A DNA stretch of 64,000 nucleotides from Undaria pinnatifida (taxonomy: Eukaryota > Sar > Phaeophyceae > Laminariales > Alariaceae), in NCBI GenBank assembly GCA_012845835.1, contig JABAKD010000002.1, positions 27,392,710 to 27,456,709 of the forward strand, read 5' to 3'. The notes under the pieces were generated by a model that was given only the letters and a program-made list of their open reading frames with translations, made no database searches and had not been told where the DNA came from. The translations under genes and the position numbers were made by a program. Below, in pieces: positions 31,301 to 40,580 of this stretch. Every line of letters begins with the position of its first letter. The stretch's first letter is position 1.

Positions 31301-32970
31301 CCCGAGGTTTCCTGAATTTGGGAGATTAAAAAAGACACGTCTCAACCCAACGGAGCTGATTTGGAGAAGAACAAAAACTGCTACGTGCGCATATGACGGG
31401 ACGACCGGTATGACGGGATGAAAAATCACATGGCCCAAGTACAACACTAACGAGAATCGGGCAAAAAAAAAAAAATGGCCTATTTTCGACGATTTTGGGT
31501 GTATAAGGTGACAGTCCCGTCATCCAGAAAACATGTTTTAGCCAAAAAGTGCTGACTTTCTATCGTAGCGCGCGTCTGTAAAAAAGCCTTCATATCTGCA
31601 CAACAAGAACGGCACTCGTTCCGACGGTTTTGGGTTTAATACGAAGTAACCCCTCCAGAGCCCCCAAAATCCCTTCCTACACTAAATTCCAGTAAAATTT
31701 GTCCCCCAAAAAAGGGTTTCCAGCACGCCTTACAACTGGAAACCCTTTTTTGGGGACAAATTTACTTGATATTAGTCTAGGGAGGGATTTGAGGGCTTTG
31801 AAGGGGTTTTTATAGGGGTTATCGAGCCCCTTCGGTAAGTTTTTTTTTGTTGTTGCCGAAAACAAAGTGCAACCTCTATCGTGTCGTAGCACTCGTCTGT
31901 CCTTCCTTTGAAAACCAGTCACTTCCCTCCTCCTCCTCCTCCTCCTCATGACCCATCGCACAGACTAATTAGGACAAGCAGACAAGACGGCGTACACAAA
32001 CAAGTACGAAAGAGTAACAGGATGGACCCAAGAGTAAAAGAATGGACCTAAGAGTAACAGGATGGACCCAAGAGTAACAGGATGGACCTAACGAAGGACG
32101 GAAATACAAAACGAACAGAAACGCCCCCCCAAAAAATAAATAAAAACATATCGTGCCAAAGAGACAACAACGTCAAAAGCAGACAAAAGGATAAACGAAA
32201 CAAAAAAGAAACGCACGCAAAACAAAAACAGGACAGACGAAAAATAACCAAAAAACAATTTTAAACGGTGTAACAAAAAAGGCAACAGCGACAACGATGA
32301 CCAAAAGGACAATTCCAACTAGACAGGATATTTTTTGAAGTCCAAAATGTCCAAAATGCCCGAAATGGTCAACATGGCCTCCCTGGTAAACGGCAAAAAA
32401 GATACAAACGGCAAAAATGACAAAACTTACAAAACTTACACCATGGATAAACAGCCGAAATAAACGTACGCAAAATTAGGCAAACGAAAAGAACGCCGCC
32501 ACCGGTCACCCCCCCCCCCCCCCCCGCCCCCCGATCCCACCCCACCCCACCTCCGCGAGGTAGCTAACGGAGTCCCGGTCGAAGTCCCCCAGGTCCATCT
32601 CGATGTTAGGCTCCCACGGCGGCAGCCTATCCTCTGCGCAGCTCAGCGAGCGTTCAGACTTACCAAAGTCTTCCGAACCCCCCGATTTTCCGCTCATGGA
32701 CACTAGTCCTCGCTGAAGAGGGGGCAAATAGTCCAACTCATCGAGGTCGTTGTCATCGTCATCGTTCTCCACCACCGTCTGCGGCTCCTCCTCCTCCTCC
32801 TCCTCCTCCTCCTCCTGCCCCGCGTCCCCTCCCTCTCCCTCGTAGCTCTGCTTCGGGCTGTTGGGTTGTGTTTTGTCGTCTTCTCCGTTGTCCACGGTCG
32901 TTGCTGGCGCCGTGCCTTCCCGGCCATCGTCCGAAAACGCGGCGACTATCGGCTTCATCTGGAAGCTTGT
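20487..32970 (-). CDS. Protein kinase, tyrosine-kinase-like type, exons 2 to 9
   Basis: Predicted Ser/Thr or dual-specificity kinase. Exons, all minus strand, in translation order: 32970-32551, 30051-29822, 28235-28086, 26515-26327, 25781-25737, 25099-25030, 23200-23087 and 20552-20487. All seven introns start GT, end AG and keep frame. With the candidate first exon (45499-45254) the protein is 509 residues. Residues 83-222 are acidic and Ser-rich, with about ten Glu in a row. The kinase domain spans about 219-495: glycine loop AEGAMC at 221-226, VIIK lysine K256, helix-C E273, HRDLKPDN at 353-360, DFG at 373-375, PPE at 404-406 (usually APE), DVWSF at 418-422, and the RPSF arginine R480. A short basic tail ends the protein. 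No transmembrane segment is visible, so it is probably cytosolic. Substrate is unknown. Confidence 0.87.
21205..21395 (+). mobile_element. Dispersed repeat family B, copy 1
   Basis: Matches the minus strand of 26526-26735: gctcacccttcatgcgatct, acacctcacggcgcttcgcg, ctccgtcccggcatcgtagg, gctatgcatgaaa. The 26 kb copy ends in gagta plus a C run. This copy ends in ctacaccccgcc and continues directly into the non-LTR tail that follows. Confidence 0.7.
21410..21553 (+). mobile_element. Non-LTR retrotransposon 3' tail, copy 2
   Basis: Carries gagcgccgaaatgttggagg, gtgggaacggcgctccgcct, gtggtcaacggtcaaatgac and aactcacaaatatgtgcg, followed by a C-rich run. Colinear with 29495-29612. Confidence 0.7.
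21557..21611. repeat. (CT)n microsatellite
   Basis: About 27 CT units, directly downstream of the C-rich tail of the preceding repeat. Confidence 0.95.
22320..22790. repeat. Cluster of GGCGG..CCGCC palindromes
   Basis: At least eight motifs of the type accgccctat, agggcggtagccgcc, gggcggctaccgcc and gaccgcctcat occur in 470 bases. Several are self-complementary (ggcggtagccgcc). Confidence 0.7.
23087..23200 (-). CDS. Kinase exon 8 (helices G-I)
   Basis: Acceptor cgagcag then GGGGGATAC; donor CACGCG|GTGAGT. Encodes GYRPPLQNAWPADVKSLL, then the CW-like GW and DPDKRPSFREIHA with the invariant Arg. Phase 0 at both ends. Confidence 0.9.
23275..23625. repeat. AAGC/AGGCAAGC repeat tract in a kinase intron
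   Basis: About 350 bases of gcaagcaagc, aggcaagcaa and acaagcgaag units. The long Leu/Cys/Ala or Lys/Gln/Ala frames on both strands come from this repeat. It lies in intron 7 directly upstream of exon 8 (minus strand). Confidence 0.9.
25030..25099 (-). CDS. Kinase exon 7 (helix F-G)
   Basis: Acceptor gattcgttcag then GGAGATGG; donor TGCAAT|GTGAGT. Encodes EMVAGRLPFAGMNTEMYLNQ, the usual W-E-(M/L)-x-x-G-x-x-P-F stretch before helix G. Confidence 0.9.
25737..25781 (-). CDS. Kinase exon 6 (45-bp micro-exon)
   Basis: Acceptor ctgtgcag then GTACAATGAG; donor TTCTG|GTGAGG. It encodes YNEKADVWSFIIIF, the helix F region with the conserved D-V-W-S-F. The two split codons give Pro and Trp with the neighbouring exons. 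Confidence 0.9.
26050..26300. repeat. CCCT-rich polypyrimidine tract in a kinase intron
   Basis: About 250 bases of ccctccctcc with few interruptions, in intron 5 (minus strand). Not coding. Confidence 0.9.
26327..26515 (-). CDS. Kinase exon 5 (catalytic and activation loops)
   Basis: Acceptor atatatcaacag then GATC. Encodes ILMHRDLKPDNIGF, KLMDFGLAK and the activation segment YKMTGETGSPRYMPPEV, ending in CC before donor GTGAGT. All catalytic residues (H-R-D, K, N, D-F-G) are present. The intron just upstream holds a 20-plus C run on this strand, derived from a dispersed repeat. Confidence 0.92.
26526..26735 (-). mobile_element. Dispersed repeat family B, copy 2, with long C tail
   Basis: The minus strand reads gctcacccttcatgcgactc, acacctcacggcccttcgcg, ctccgtcccggcatagtagg, gctatgcatgaaaatgagta and then more than 20 C. 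The C run ends about a dozen bases before the acceptor AG of kinase exon 5. Confidence 0.75.
27424..28080. other. C-rich intron with spurious proline frames
   Basis: Part of kinase intron 4. Three plus-strand frames are open together and are Pro/Arg/Ser rich, caused by CCxCC composition. No gene is supported. Confidence 0.5.
28086..28235 (-). CDS. Kinase exon 4 (hinge and helices D-E)
   Basis: Acceptor cgtttctag then CTTCATC. Encodes FIVLEYLAIGTLRDRL (hinge) and YAKQLASALSYMHD (helix E). Donor GGAAA|GTGAGT in phase 2. A long G homopolymer in the upstream intron (about 28331-28357) makes this area hard to assemble. Confidence 0.9.
29168..29612 (+). pseudogene. Non-LTR retrotransposon C-terminal fragment and 3' tail, copy 3
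   Basis: Encodes a Cys knuckle (CPCDATKESRTRIVGEC) followed by EIYKEERDVLEEE, as in the C-terminus of many non-LTR reverse transcriptases. A 41-bp direct duplication (29258-29298 and 29299-29339) then breaks the frame. The second frame continues with KLDVCDMEEFGRLESSEKTI and a tail shared with two other sites. It ends gcaacaaatgagta plus about 15 C. It lies in kinase intron 3, antisense to the gene. Confidence 0.7.
29822..30051 (-). CDS. Kinase exon 3 (N-lobe)
   Basis: Acceptor ttctgggcag then GGA in phase 0. It encodes GAMCQCFLARK, a Ser/Glu insert, GVIIKT with the ATP-site lysine, the helix C glutamate in VVESLVL, and HRHIVNLLGAG. It ends AAGAG|GTAGGT in phase 2; the next exon supplies C to make Ser. 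Confidence 0.88.
31110..31197 (-). mobile_element. Diverged solo LTR of the miniature LTR element
   Basis: TGTTGG...ACAACA ends, with tattagtccgtttgaccact inside and a slightly longer body (88 bp). The target duplication is not clear, consistent with age. Located in kinase intron 2. Confidence 0.6.
31260..31580 (+). repeat. Fold-back family fragment
   Basis: Has gaggtgcacaacttttttt, gatgaaaaatcacatggccc, cgacgattttgggtgt and ctatcgtagcgcgcgtc in the same order as 13280-13545. Confidence 0.65.
31657..31800. mobile_element. Fold-back (two arms meeting)
   Basis: Left arm: agagcccccaaaatcccttc to aaaaaagggtttccag. Right arm: ctggaaacccttttttgggg to gagggatttgagggct. The arms are about 60 bases each, complementary with few mismatches, around a spacer of about 12 bases. 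Single arms occur at 12752 and 17697. Confidence 0.8.
32551..32970 (-). CDS. Kinase exon 2 (acidic N-terminal region)
   Basis: Acceptor gcgcgcag (AG 32972-32971) is preceded by a branch-like ttaactaacc about 45 bases upstream. The frame is open through an internal Met (32958), which would be the start if there were no upstream exon. It ends GCGGAG|GTGGGG, a weak donor but the one that puts A-E directly before G-A-M-C of the next exon. CTC repeats encode the poly-Glu run; an acidic Asp/Asn stretch follows. Confidence 0.78.
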
Positions 32971-33612
32971 CTGCGCGCGGCCGTGCTGCAGTTACACGAC
33001 ACCGGTTGGTTAGTTAAGAATCAGTCAGTTTGGGTGAGCAGCAGCTACCAGGTACGAGTGCACAGCAGTTTTGTACGGATAGGGAAGGGCGGGGGAGGTG
33101 GGATGCAGGAGGGGGGAGGGCTTTTCATCCCGAATCTTGTCCGTGTGCGGCCGAACTGCAGGTACACAATGGTTCGTTACTGTCAGCCAGCTTCGGTGCG
33201 CAGTAACTAGTGTACAGCAGTTTTGTACGGACAGGGAGGGGAGGGAGGCGGGATGCAGGAGGGGAGAGGAGGAAGAGAGGCAGAAGGGGGGCCGGAAGGA
33301 GGGGTAGGGGAGGGAAGGGGAGGGGAGGGGTGCGGGGTCGGACGGACAGTTGCGCTGTTGGCGGGGGCCAAATGCAGCGACGTGTTTTCACGTTGAGAAG
33401 AACAACAAGCGGCGGACAAAAACTCAGCGGTCTACGTGCTATACGTAGCAGTACCACTGACTGGTCATTTAGGGTTGTTCCCGCTTATGCTTTTTTCAAG
33501 GAAACCCTTGACTTCGGTGCGTTAGGTCGGCGTCGGGCGGGAGGCGTCAAGCTGTTGTTTTTCTATTGACGGCCCGTGGGCACAGGACAAGTGTCAAGTG
33601 ATATGACGATAC

Positions 33613-33775
33613 CTTACCGCTTTTTCGACAACATGGTTGACATACTCTGTAAATTATACATACCCTAACCCCAACCCTAACCCAACGAAACGGAACAACC
33701 AACCAATGTACGGCGAAACCCCCTGAGTCTCGTACACAGTGTGTGCATTAACCATGTTATCGAAAAAGTGGTAAG
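33613..33775 (+). mobile_element. MITE-like element with telomere-type interior, copy 2
   Basis: Terminal inverted repeats of about 25 bases: CTTACCGCTTTTTCGACAAC at the left, and CTTACCACTTTTTCGATAAC read inward from the right. The interior holds ccctaaccccaaccctaacc. Target duplication not clear. Confidence 0.75.
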
Positions 33776-33797
33776 CTCTACTGAAGTCAATGCCTGC

Positions 33798-33828
<31 letters not shown>

Positions 33829-33976
33829 CATTCACGAAAAGAAGAGGAAAATGACACCACACACTCCTAGAAAGGTCGGAAAAAAATGAAATGAAGAAAA
33901 CAAGCCAAAGGGTTGTCAATGAGGTTTTCTGTACAATACAAGAAAAAAAATATGGCAGTTGTTATTTTGTAACAAA

Positions 33977-34055
33977 TTTTCAAGGACGTCAGCCGTGAGT
34001 TCGACGAATTTCAGGTCAATACTCATCTTTGCAAGCTGCGTTGTTGGTGCTCGTA
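33977..34055 (+). repeat. Dispersed hairpin module
   Basis: Copy beginning ttcaaggacgtcagccgtga and ending in gcgttgttggtgctcgtaat. Confidence 0.8.
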
Positions 34056-34214
34056 ATATTTTATTCATTTTTGATCTATGGAGATAGTTTGTTTTTTGCT
34101 ATTAGTTTTCGTGTACCCCTTCCCTCTCGCTCTTTTCTTTTCTTTTCTCTTACTAATAGTATGTACCGCCCTGACCGAGGGTCAGTTTGGGGGGGCTCAC
34201 GTTCATGTATGTGT

Positions 34215-34345
34215 ACATAACAAGAACCAGGCAAGAACTAAGGGGGCGTGTTTTCCGACGATTTTGGGTCAAGGAGCCCCGTCATTCAAAAGCCACTCAT
34301 TTCGGACAAAAACTGCTTGCTACCTCCATCGTAGCACGCGTCCAA
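34215..34345 (+). repeat. Fold-back family fragment
   Basis: Contains ccgacgattttgggtcaagg, agccccgtcattc and tacctccatcgtagcacgcg. Confidence 0.6.
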
Positions 34346-34440
34346 CGCTGTCTGTTGAGCCCGCGTCCGTGCCTTTCGATTCGTTGCGTTCATTTGCGGT
34401 TTTGCACACCCAATTGATGGCAGCATCTATTCCTCACCAA

Positions 34441-35142
34441 TGTTAGAAGGCTTAGTTTGCGTAAGCTATTATTGGTTGACCTTTAGCAAGTGGTCAAACG
34501 GACTAATACCCCACTAGTATATACTCCGGAGTATTTTTTTTCGCACACTTCTACTTTCTAGCTTCTGGACAAGCCGTGGTCACAGGTGTCGCCCCTTCTT
34601 CCCCCGGTTCTTGCCTTCAATTTTTATCGCGCATAGGGTTCAGCACTCCCACTGCTCGTCGATTTTTCATCGAATGTTGCTAACTCACGCTCTTGCGCTT
34701 TCCGCAAGTCAATTTGAGCACGAAAAAAAGTCGCAACGAATTTATACGAGTACGAGTATGCACTCGACGGGGCTCGAGCTCACGAAACTGACCTATATCA
34801 GGCTCGAGGATAAAAAACCTGATACGTCACCGGGGCGACCGGCAATAACAAATGGCGTCGTCGGCAGACCATGTTTTTTTGGGGGGTCTTGGGTTCGAAT
34901 CCCACCATCCACAATAATAAACTGTTTCAGACTTTCCCCACGTCGAACTTGAACAATAGTCTCCCCGGTATACCCAGGAAATGAAACCGCTTGGATATTG
35001 ACAGGTTCGCCCGTATATCCGGCCGACCTGGTATCCCGCCGTTTCAGGGGGGGGGGGGTGGCATAAGGCTTAGTTTGGGTAGGCTATTGGTTAACCTTTT
35101 GCAAGTGGTCAAACGGACTAATACCCCACCAACACCCTAACA
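34441..35142 (+). mobile_element. Miniature LTR element with a nested SINE
   Basis: The element starts TGTTAGAAGG and ends CCCTAACA, flanked by CCAA on both sides (34437-34440 and 35143-35146). The 5' LTR is split near 34520 by an S1 SINE (34533-34842, minus strand). The interior resumes at 34848 with TGGCGTCGTCGGCAG, a B-box ggttcgaatccc, the shared body and a G-only purine tract, then the 3' LTR at 35059-35142 (84 bp). No protein is encoded. Confidence 0.85.
34533..34842 (-). mobile_element. tRNA-like SINE (family S1), copy 2, inside an LTR element
   Basis: The minus strand begins ccggtcgccccggtgacgta and runs to the agaagctagaaagtagaagt end with a short A-rich tail. Inserted in the 5' LTR of the surrounding element. 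Confidence 0.8.
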
Positions 35143-35312
35143 CCAAGCTGTGGCCCGAGATGTGTTTCGTCATTTTTGTTTGGTTTTCGTCAGTTTTTGT
35201 CGTCATTTTTGATTCTTTTATAATTACATATCCTCTAAACAGTGTCAAGAGTGATTAAAACCTTAAAACTGTCTCCGGTGGTATATGTAGGTAGCGTCGT
35301 TGTAAGCAGATT

Positions 35313-35592
35313 TTTTTTTTCTTTTTTTTTTTTTTTTCTCACACTTTTACTTTCCAGCTTCTGGACAAGCCGTGGTCACAGGTGTCGTCCCTTCTCCCCC
35401 CCGGTTCTTGCCTTCAATTTTTATCGCGCATAGGGTTCAGCACTCCCACTGCTCGTCGATTTTTCATCGAGTGTTGCTTACTCACGCTCTCGCGCTTTCC
35501 GCAAGTGAATTTGTGCACAAGAAAAAGTCCCAACGAATTTATACGAGTATGCACTCGGCGGGGCTCGAGCTCACGAAACTGACCTATGCCAG
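35313..35592 (-). mobile_element. tRNA-like SINE (family S1), copy 3, head-truncated
   Basis: Full body and A-rich tail (T run at 35311-35337), but it stops at the cctggcatag part of the head, so the A-box is missing. Confidence 0.8.
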
Positions 35593-35599
35593 GCTAGCC

Positions 35600-36260
35600 A
35601 CCGGTGGCATCTTCACCGTCTCCTAAAATAAACCGACAGAGTCTCCCAAAGGGACCAAAACTTGACATTGTCTTCGGTCTCGCCGTTGGTTGTAAAATAC
35701 TGTACATTATTATTAGCCTTCGATGGCCCTCTTGCCATCTCCCAAAAGCGATAAGTAGAGTGCTGGTGCTATATGACGAAGTGTTACATAACCGTTTTTG
35801 AGACCCAGGTGAAACGAAGAATTAACATATAGCAGTAACCTTTTCCGAGACTCCCAGGTACAACATCGCGACTTGAAAAGCGGCAAGTAAGCGCGATCTT
35901 GTCAGCCCAATATTGCGGGGGAACATAGACAATACATGCAGTGATCAGAACCAGTATTGGTTAGAAACTTGGGGGAACAGACTATATAGTCCAAGCTATT
36001 TGCCATTACCGCGGCTTCTGATTTGTCAAGATACTACCTCTGGTATTAATTACTAGATCAGAGGTTTTTCGTTGTTACTGTTTACTGGGGAGCATAGTAA
36101 ATGGGACCTACGGTACTCACAAAAACATATATATATTCAACAATTTATCCAAGAATATTTGGTTCTATTTACTATGGTCTTCCGTAAATAGCCTGTTTGA
36201 CCACTCACTACTGGTACTTCGCATGATACCTGTTGGTAGTAGTACATGTCCGAAAGAAAG
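35600..36260. other. Non-coding stretch, no recognised gene
   Basis: AT-rich, no splice-bounded open frame, no known repeat family. Confidence 0.3.
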
Positions 36261-36261
36261 C

Positions 36262-36735
36262 ACAGCGCTGCTACACGGCACAGCGCAGCACGGCACAGCA
36301 CCGCAACCCACAGAGCAAGGCGAGGCACCACCACACGCCGCGCTGCGCTGTGCTGTGAGCTATAATAGCTGGGCTGAGCTCAGCTGGGAGTGCATTTTTT
36401 TTTATTCTGAAACAACATTAATGGAGTACTGAGTACGTAGAAACCTGGGTGGTGTGTTGCAGTAGTAGTAGTAGTAGTAGTAGTAGTAGCACCGGCACCT
36501 GGTACATGATTCTTCGAATGATACCTTATTGGCATGTACGGAATAGTAAAAGTACGGGAAAGCACGCAGCACAGCAGCACGGGACGGCACAGCACCGCAG
36601 AGTGCCGCACGGCACCGCACGGCACAGCATCGCACGGCCGAACGGCGCTGCACTGATGAGCTAGCGCTGCGGTGCGCTGCTGAGCTCAGCTCAGCTGATG
36701 AGCCACAAGCTCAGCTGATGAGCCAAGCTCAGCAG
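36262..36735. repeat. GCACAGC/GCACGGC and AGCTCAGC repeat patches
   Basis: Two patches of cggcacagcaccgc type (36275-36350 and 36570-36645), a (GTA)n run at about 36463-36489 and an AGCTCAGCTGATGAGC patch at 36660-36735. Confidence 0.75.
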
Positions 36736-36982
36736 CTCAGCTCGGACCTGGCGTGGTGATACTTCGTGCAACAAAAAAGAAGGTGAAGGAAGAAATCGAA
36801 GAAAAGCTGTGGACCGTTCCGCAAGCAATGGCAGGAAGCGGTGTTCAAGTGGGAGGCCTTGAGAGGCCAGGAATGTACCACCTAGTGAATATACTTCTGT
36901 TTTGTAGTACCACAACCGAGCCCGCTCAGGAACAAAACAACGATAAGTGAGTGTATGGATACCAATTTTGCCCCATGGTTTG

Positions 36983-37140
36983 TTTGTTGTTCTCACATTA
37001 ACTCGCATAATAGAGTCCTCATATCGTATGTTGCTGTTGTTGTTGTTGTTCTCACATCAACTAGCATAATCAAGTCCGTGGTCACAGGACAGGCTCCAGT
37101 CACTCTGGAGCTGAGGAATACCCCAGGGAAAAAAGCACAA
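36983..37140 (+). repeat. Unit G (GTT-headed repeat with CTCCAG hairpin)
   Basis: Two partial heads (gttgttctcacattaactcg) lead into aagtccgtggtcacaggaca, the hairpin ctccagtcactctggag and gaataccccaggg. Other copies are at 46905, 47697, 51128, 51426 and 52113. Confidence 0.8.
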
Positions 37141-37212
37141 ACAGAACGAAACAATATGACCCCTCCCCTTATGAAAAAACTTACCCACATATGGTATATT
37201 ACAAGTACCAAC

Positions 37213-37400
37213 AACGCAACTTGCAAAGATGAGTATTGACCCGAAATTCGTGGCACTCACGGCTGACGTCCTTGAAATATTTTTATAAAAAAACCAAAGG
37301 TGATACACGCATGTTATGACAATTAATATACACTCTAGCTGTGAGATCGAATATTTTGTCGAAACTCATCTTTGCAAGCTGTGTGTGATACTCCGATCGC
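37213..37400. repeat. Inverted hairpin module followed by its second form
   Basis: 37213-37277 is the minus-strand version (cttgcaaagatgagtattga ... gacgtccttgaa). 37330-37400 is the plus-strand variant ctgtgagatcgaatattttg ... ctcatctttgcaagctgtgt. The two face each other. Confidence 0.75.
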
Positions 37401-37424
37401 GCGTATTACGGGTTGTGTGTCCTC

Positions 37425-37545
37425 ATTTCAAGATATAGGTCGGCGACTCCCCTTGCAACTACAGTGTAGCCATCAGGGTCAACAGGGTGATGTTAGGCAG
37501 TCTGTGCGCGGAAACTCTAAAACCCTTTTCTGAGGGGGACAAAAT
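37425..37545 (-). repeat. Family E fragment
   Basis: The minus strand reads cagattttgtccccctcaga, ggttttagagtttccgcgca, ccctgatggctacactgtag and agtcgccgacctatatc, as at 49960-50135 and 57790-57970. Confidence 0.75.
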
Positions 37546-37760
37546 CTGACGCATATATCACAGCTGACGCAATTCATTCCTCGACCACCACGTATATATT
37601 GCACGTAGTACCTATCACTACTTATACGCACGACAGCCGCAAGTCAACTGGAAAAGAGAAACAAAGAAAAGAAAAGAAGATAAAGGAAAGGAACGAACAG
37701 ACAAGGAAGCGAAAAAACGAAAAAGGAAAGGAAAGACAAAACATATGCTTGACTGATCTC
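37545..37760 (+). repeat. Unit G 3' part with purine-rich tail
   Basis: Contains acgcaattcattcc, accacgtatatattgcacgt and gcaagtcaactggaaaagag, then a GA/AAAG tract, as at 51715-51990. Confidence 0.7.
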
Positions 37761-39130
37761 CTCGAACACTTGAAAAGATGGGTTACATCAACCATAAAAA
37801 CACGCAGGATTCCGAGAAGGAAAACATTAAACAACTACCAGGAATTAATATAATACCATGGTACATGATATCGTACCAGGTAAAACTGCTGCACAGTAGT
37901 ATCGTTACAGATGCAATAAACGGTTGAATGTCTGCCTACCTGCATAAAAAATTATGCGCTAACATGCATGCGGTTGGTTGAGTATATCATGTGCAATTTT
38001 TTATTGGGAACCATGGTCCGTTTTTCGGCCATCCGGCAATGCAGCATGTGTCGTAGGATCTTCAACATTCATCACCCACAAAACATCGTAAGTTTAGCTC
38101 AAGTTTAATATTCAATAGTACCTGGTATAGTCTATAACATTCCCAGTTCAAGAAGAAAAACCAAGGGAACCAAAAAGCACCGAGGCAACGGACACCTATA
38201 CGCATAAAGTTTGTAGATGACTGCTCTGAACCTTCTTCTGGCGGTTAGCATAGAGTCGTTTGCGCGCTCCATCCCCGTGCGCCATGGGTACACGTCTGTC
38301 ACCCCCCCCCCCCCCCCCCCCCCCCGCGCGCGCCCTCCTTGCTTGCTGGCGGTCTCTTAGCTGGAAAGCTTGAAAAGCAGGACACTTTTTGCGAAATTGC
38401 GACCTGTCTACAATCCAGTTACCGAGGCGATCTGAAGTGGGCGTTCCTTCGCCACCCTCTCTTCCTCGCCATTGAGCCCCCATCCTGTCTCCCTACTACG
38501 CTCGCTGCCAGAGACCTCCTCCACACCCCAAGACGCCCAAACATTTCCACCGCGAAAGTGGCAAACGTTTGTGACTCGGGGCTCGCCGAAGGACATAATG
38601 TATGTACTGTATGTCCAGGATGAGCGTAGGGTTGGCGATTTTGCGCGCCTCGGAGGTAGAGGCAGCTCATCCATCGTGGTCAGCGCTGCCACTCACAACC
38701 TGCGCTTTTGCCTTCGGGTCTCTGCGTGGGTGACGTGTCCAGTAGGGTAGACTTGTCACGGAATACATACCCGGTTCGGAGCGTCCCGGAGATTTCCGCT
38801 GCTGGCGACGATGTCCAACCACCCGAAGCATGAACGTACACACATTGGACCCAAGATCCCGGGTTGACGGTCTAGTTTTGACCCGTCAAAGCGTCTTTGA
38901 ACTCATCATACTGGTTTTAGTTAAATCCTTGACTTGACGGCTGTCCGTAGGGGCAAGAGTGCCGTCAACCTCCAACCGAAATATTGGCATCGGACACGTC
39001 ACGATCTACAGCAGTGTAGTAGTTGTAGTACATCAACTTCGTACAGTTTTTTCTCCATCTTTTATCGGGGATCTTACTATAATAATATTGTTGTAGCTAC
39101 CGTTGTGAGACGTTGTGCAGGAATTGTATA
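37761..39130. other. Non-coding stretch with a 27-C homopolymer
   Basis: C run at about 38299-38325. Overlapping frames at 38339-38692 on both strands have no recognised motif and no splice support. Confidence 0.3.
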
Positions 39131-39136
39131 AACAGA

Positions 39137-39370
39137 AGTACAGATCCAACAACAACAACGAAAAGCATGTGCTAGATCATGCCGATCGCACGGCTCCCAC
39201 CCAGCATCATGAGCTACATCATACAGATATTCCCTGCAACATCTAACATGGATCTGGATCTAGAGTACAGATCCAACCCAGGAAACGTGTGTCAGATCAC
39301 ACGCACATCGCACGGCTCTCACCCAGCATCATGATCTATACGATACAGATATTTCCTGCAAGATCTAGAT
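39137..39370 (+). repeat. Two-copy imperfect tandem repeat, about 130 bp
   Basis: Shared blocks: acagatccaac, gatcgcacggct or acatcgcacggct, cacccagcatcatga, atacagatattccctgcaa. Units start at about 39137 and 39267. Confidence 0.75.
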
Positions 39371-39820
39371 CATCATCAAAAGTGGGAATCGGTGATCTGT
39401 CGGACGTGTGATAGGTTTATACCTGCTTGTAATGGAGTGCCCTCCGTTTGAACTCCATCATATAGGGTTGTATATCTTGCAATGAGGCATTTTAGCCTCG
39501 TTATCACGAGGTGTGGGGGAATCTATAGCCTCATTTTCGTTTGTTTTGAATAGCCGCATCTTCGATCCCCTTTCCAACTCTGCTTGTTTTGTTGACATCC
39601 TTTGATTGCTAGGTGATCTACGTCTACGACTATTCAGGGTGGCCTAATGTAATGGAGTGCCCTCCGTAGAAGGATAGTTTATAGATTCGACGTTAAACCA
39701 TGTCATAGTTGAGGTGAAACCACGTGATATTAGAACCTGGAGTGTATTTTCATTTTTAATAATATTAGATGTCACACTCACGCCAAGGCCATCATAGATG
39801 GGCCATAATGTAGGTGACGA

Positions 39821-40010
39821 TGATGGGACAAGCAGGACGCCCCTCATCTCGCTACCCTGCTCTACCACGCGCTACCCTGCAGCCCTGTTATGTCTATGTC
39901 TGTCTTTTTATTAATAGTATTATTGGGACAAGCAGGACGCCCCTCATCTCACTACCCTGCACTACCCCGCGCTACCTTGCAGCCCTGTTATGTCTGTCTT
40001 TATAGGGAAA
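39821..40010 (+). repeat. Two-copy tandem repeat, 102 bp
   Basis: The block gggacaagcaggacgcccct to gccctgttatgtct occurs at 39823 and 39925 with few differences. Confidence 0.85.
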
Positions 40011-40580
40011 TAATGCGTAAGCTTTTTTGAGTCTATCCAGCGAGTCATGAGGAGAGACCCATCATAGACACCGGAACCCATGAGGGGCAGGCTTCTCAAC
40101 ACCGACCAACCACGCATCCCCCACTGAGAGTACCATCACATGCTGCCAAGAAGGGTAGCCCGGCCTTCGACTTGGGGAGGAAAAGGCTGGTGGTGCCAGT
40201 AACAGCTCACCTACGCTCCTGCTCGGGGGCCGGCGCGTGCTTGGCGCATGTCCACGTCTGCTGCAACGCATCAGGGGCACCTCATCGCTACGTGCTTTTC
40301 GATACCCATGAACCTCCTTCCGGGGCTGGCGAACGATATCCATGTGGGTATAACCCTTGACGAGGCCGTTGGCCGCGCCACGAAGGCATGCATGGAGTAC
40401 AATGACTCGTCAGTCGCAACATCAAGCAGTTTTCCGTTTGTTTAACTAATCACGGGGGGGGGGGGGTATAGGGAGTCACGGCGAAGATCTTGGTCTCCCT
40501 CCCAAGCGGATCGTCCGGTCAAAGCAGCGGACGTCTGCGTAAATGATAATGTTGACCACTGATAGGAACAGCTTACGCTA

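Noticed and set aside
34848..34915. Possible tRNA gene (A-box, ggttcgaatccc B-box)
   Set aside because: No matching acceptor stem, and a T run lies between the boxes; it is the tRNA-like interior of the miniature LTR element.
37330..37400. Hammerhead ribozyme in the dispersed module
   Set aside because: gtcgaaac resembles part of the core, but the CTGATGA block and a cleavage-site stem were not found on either strand.
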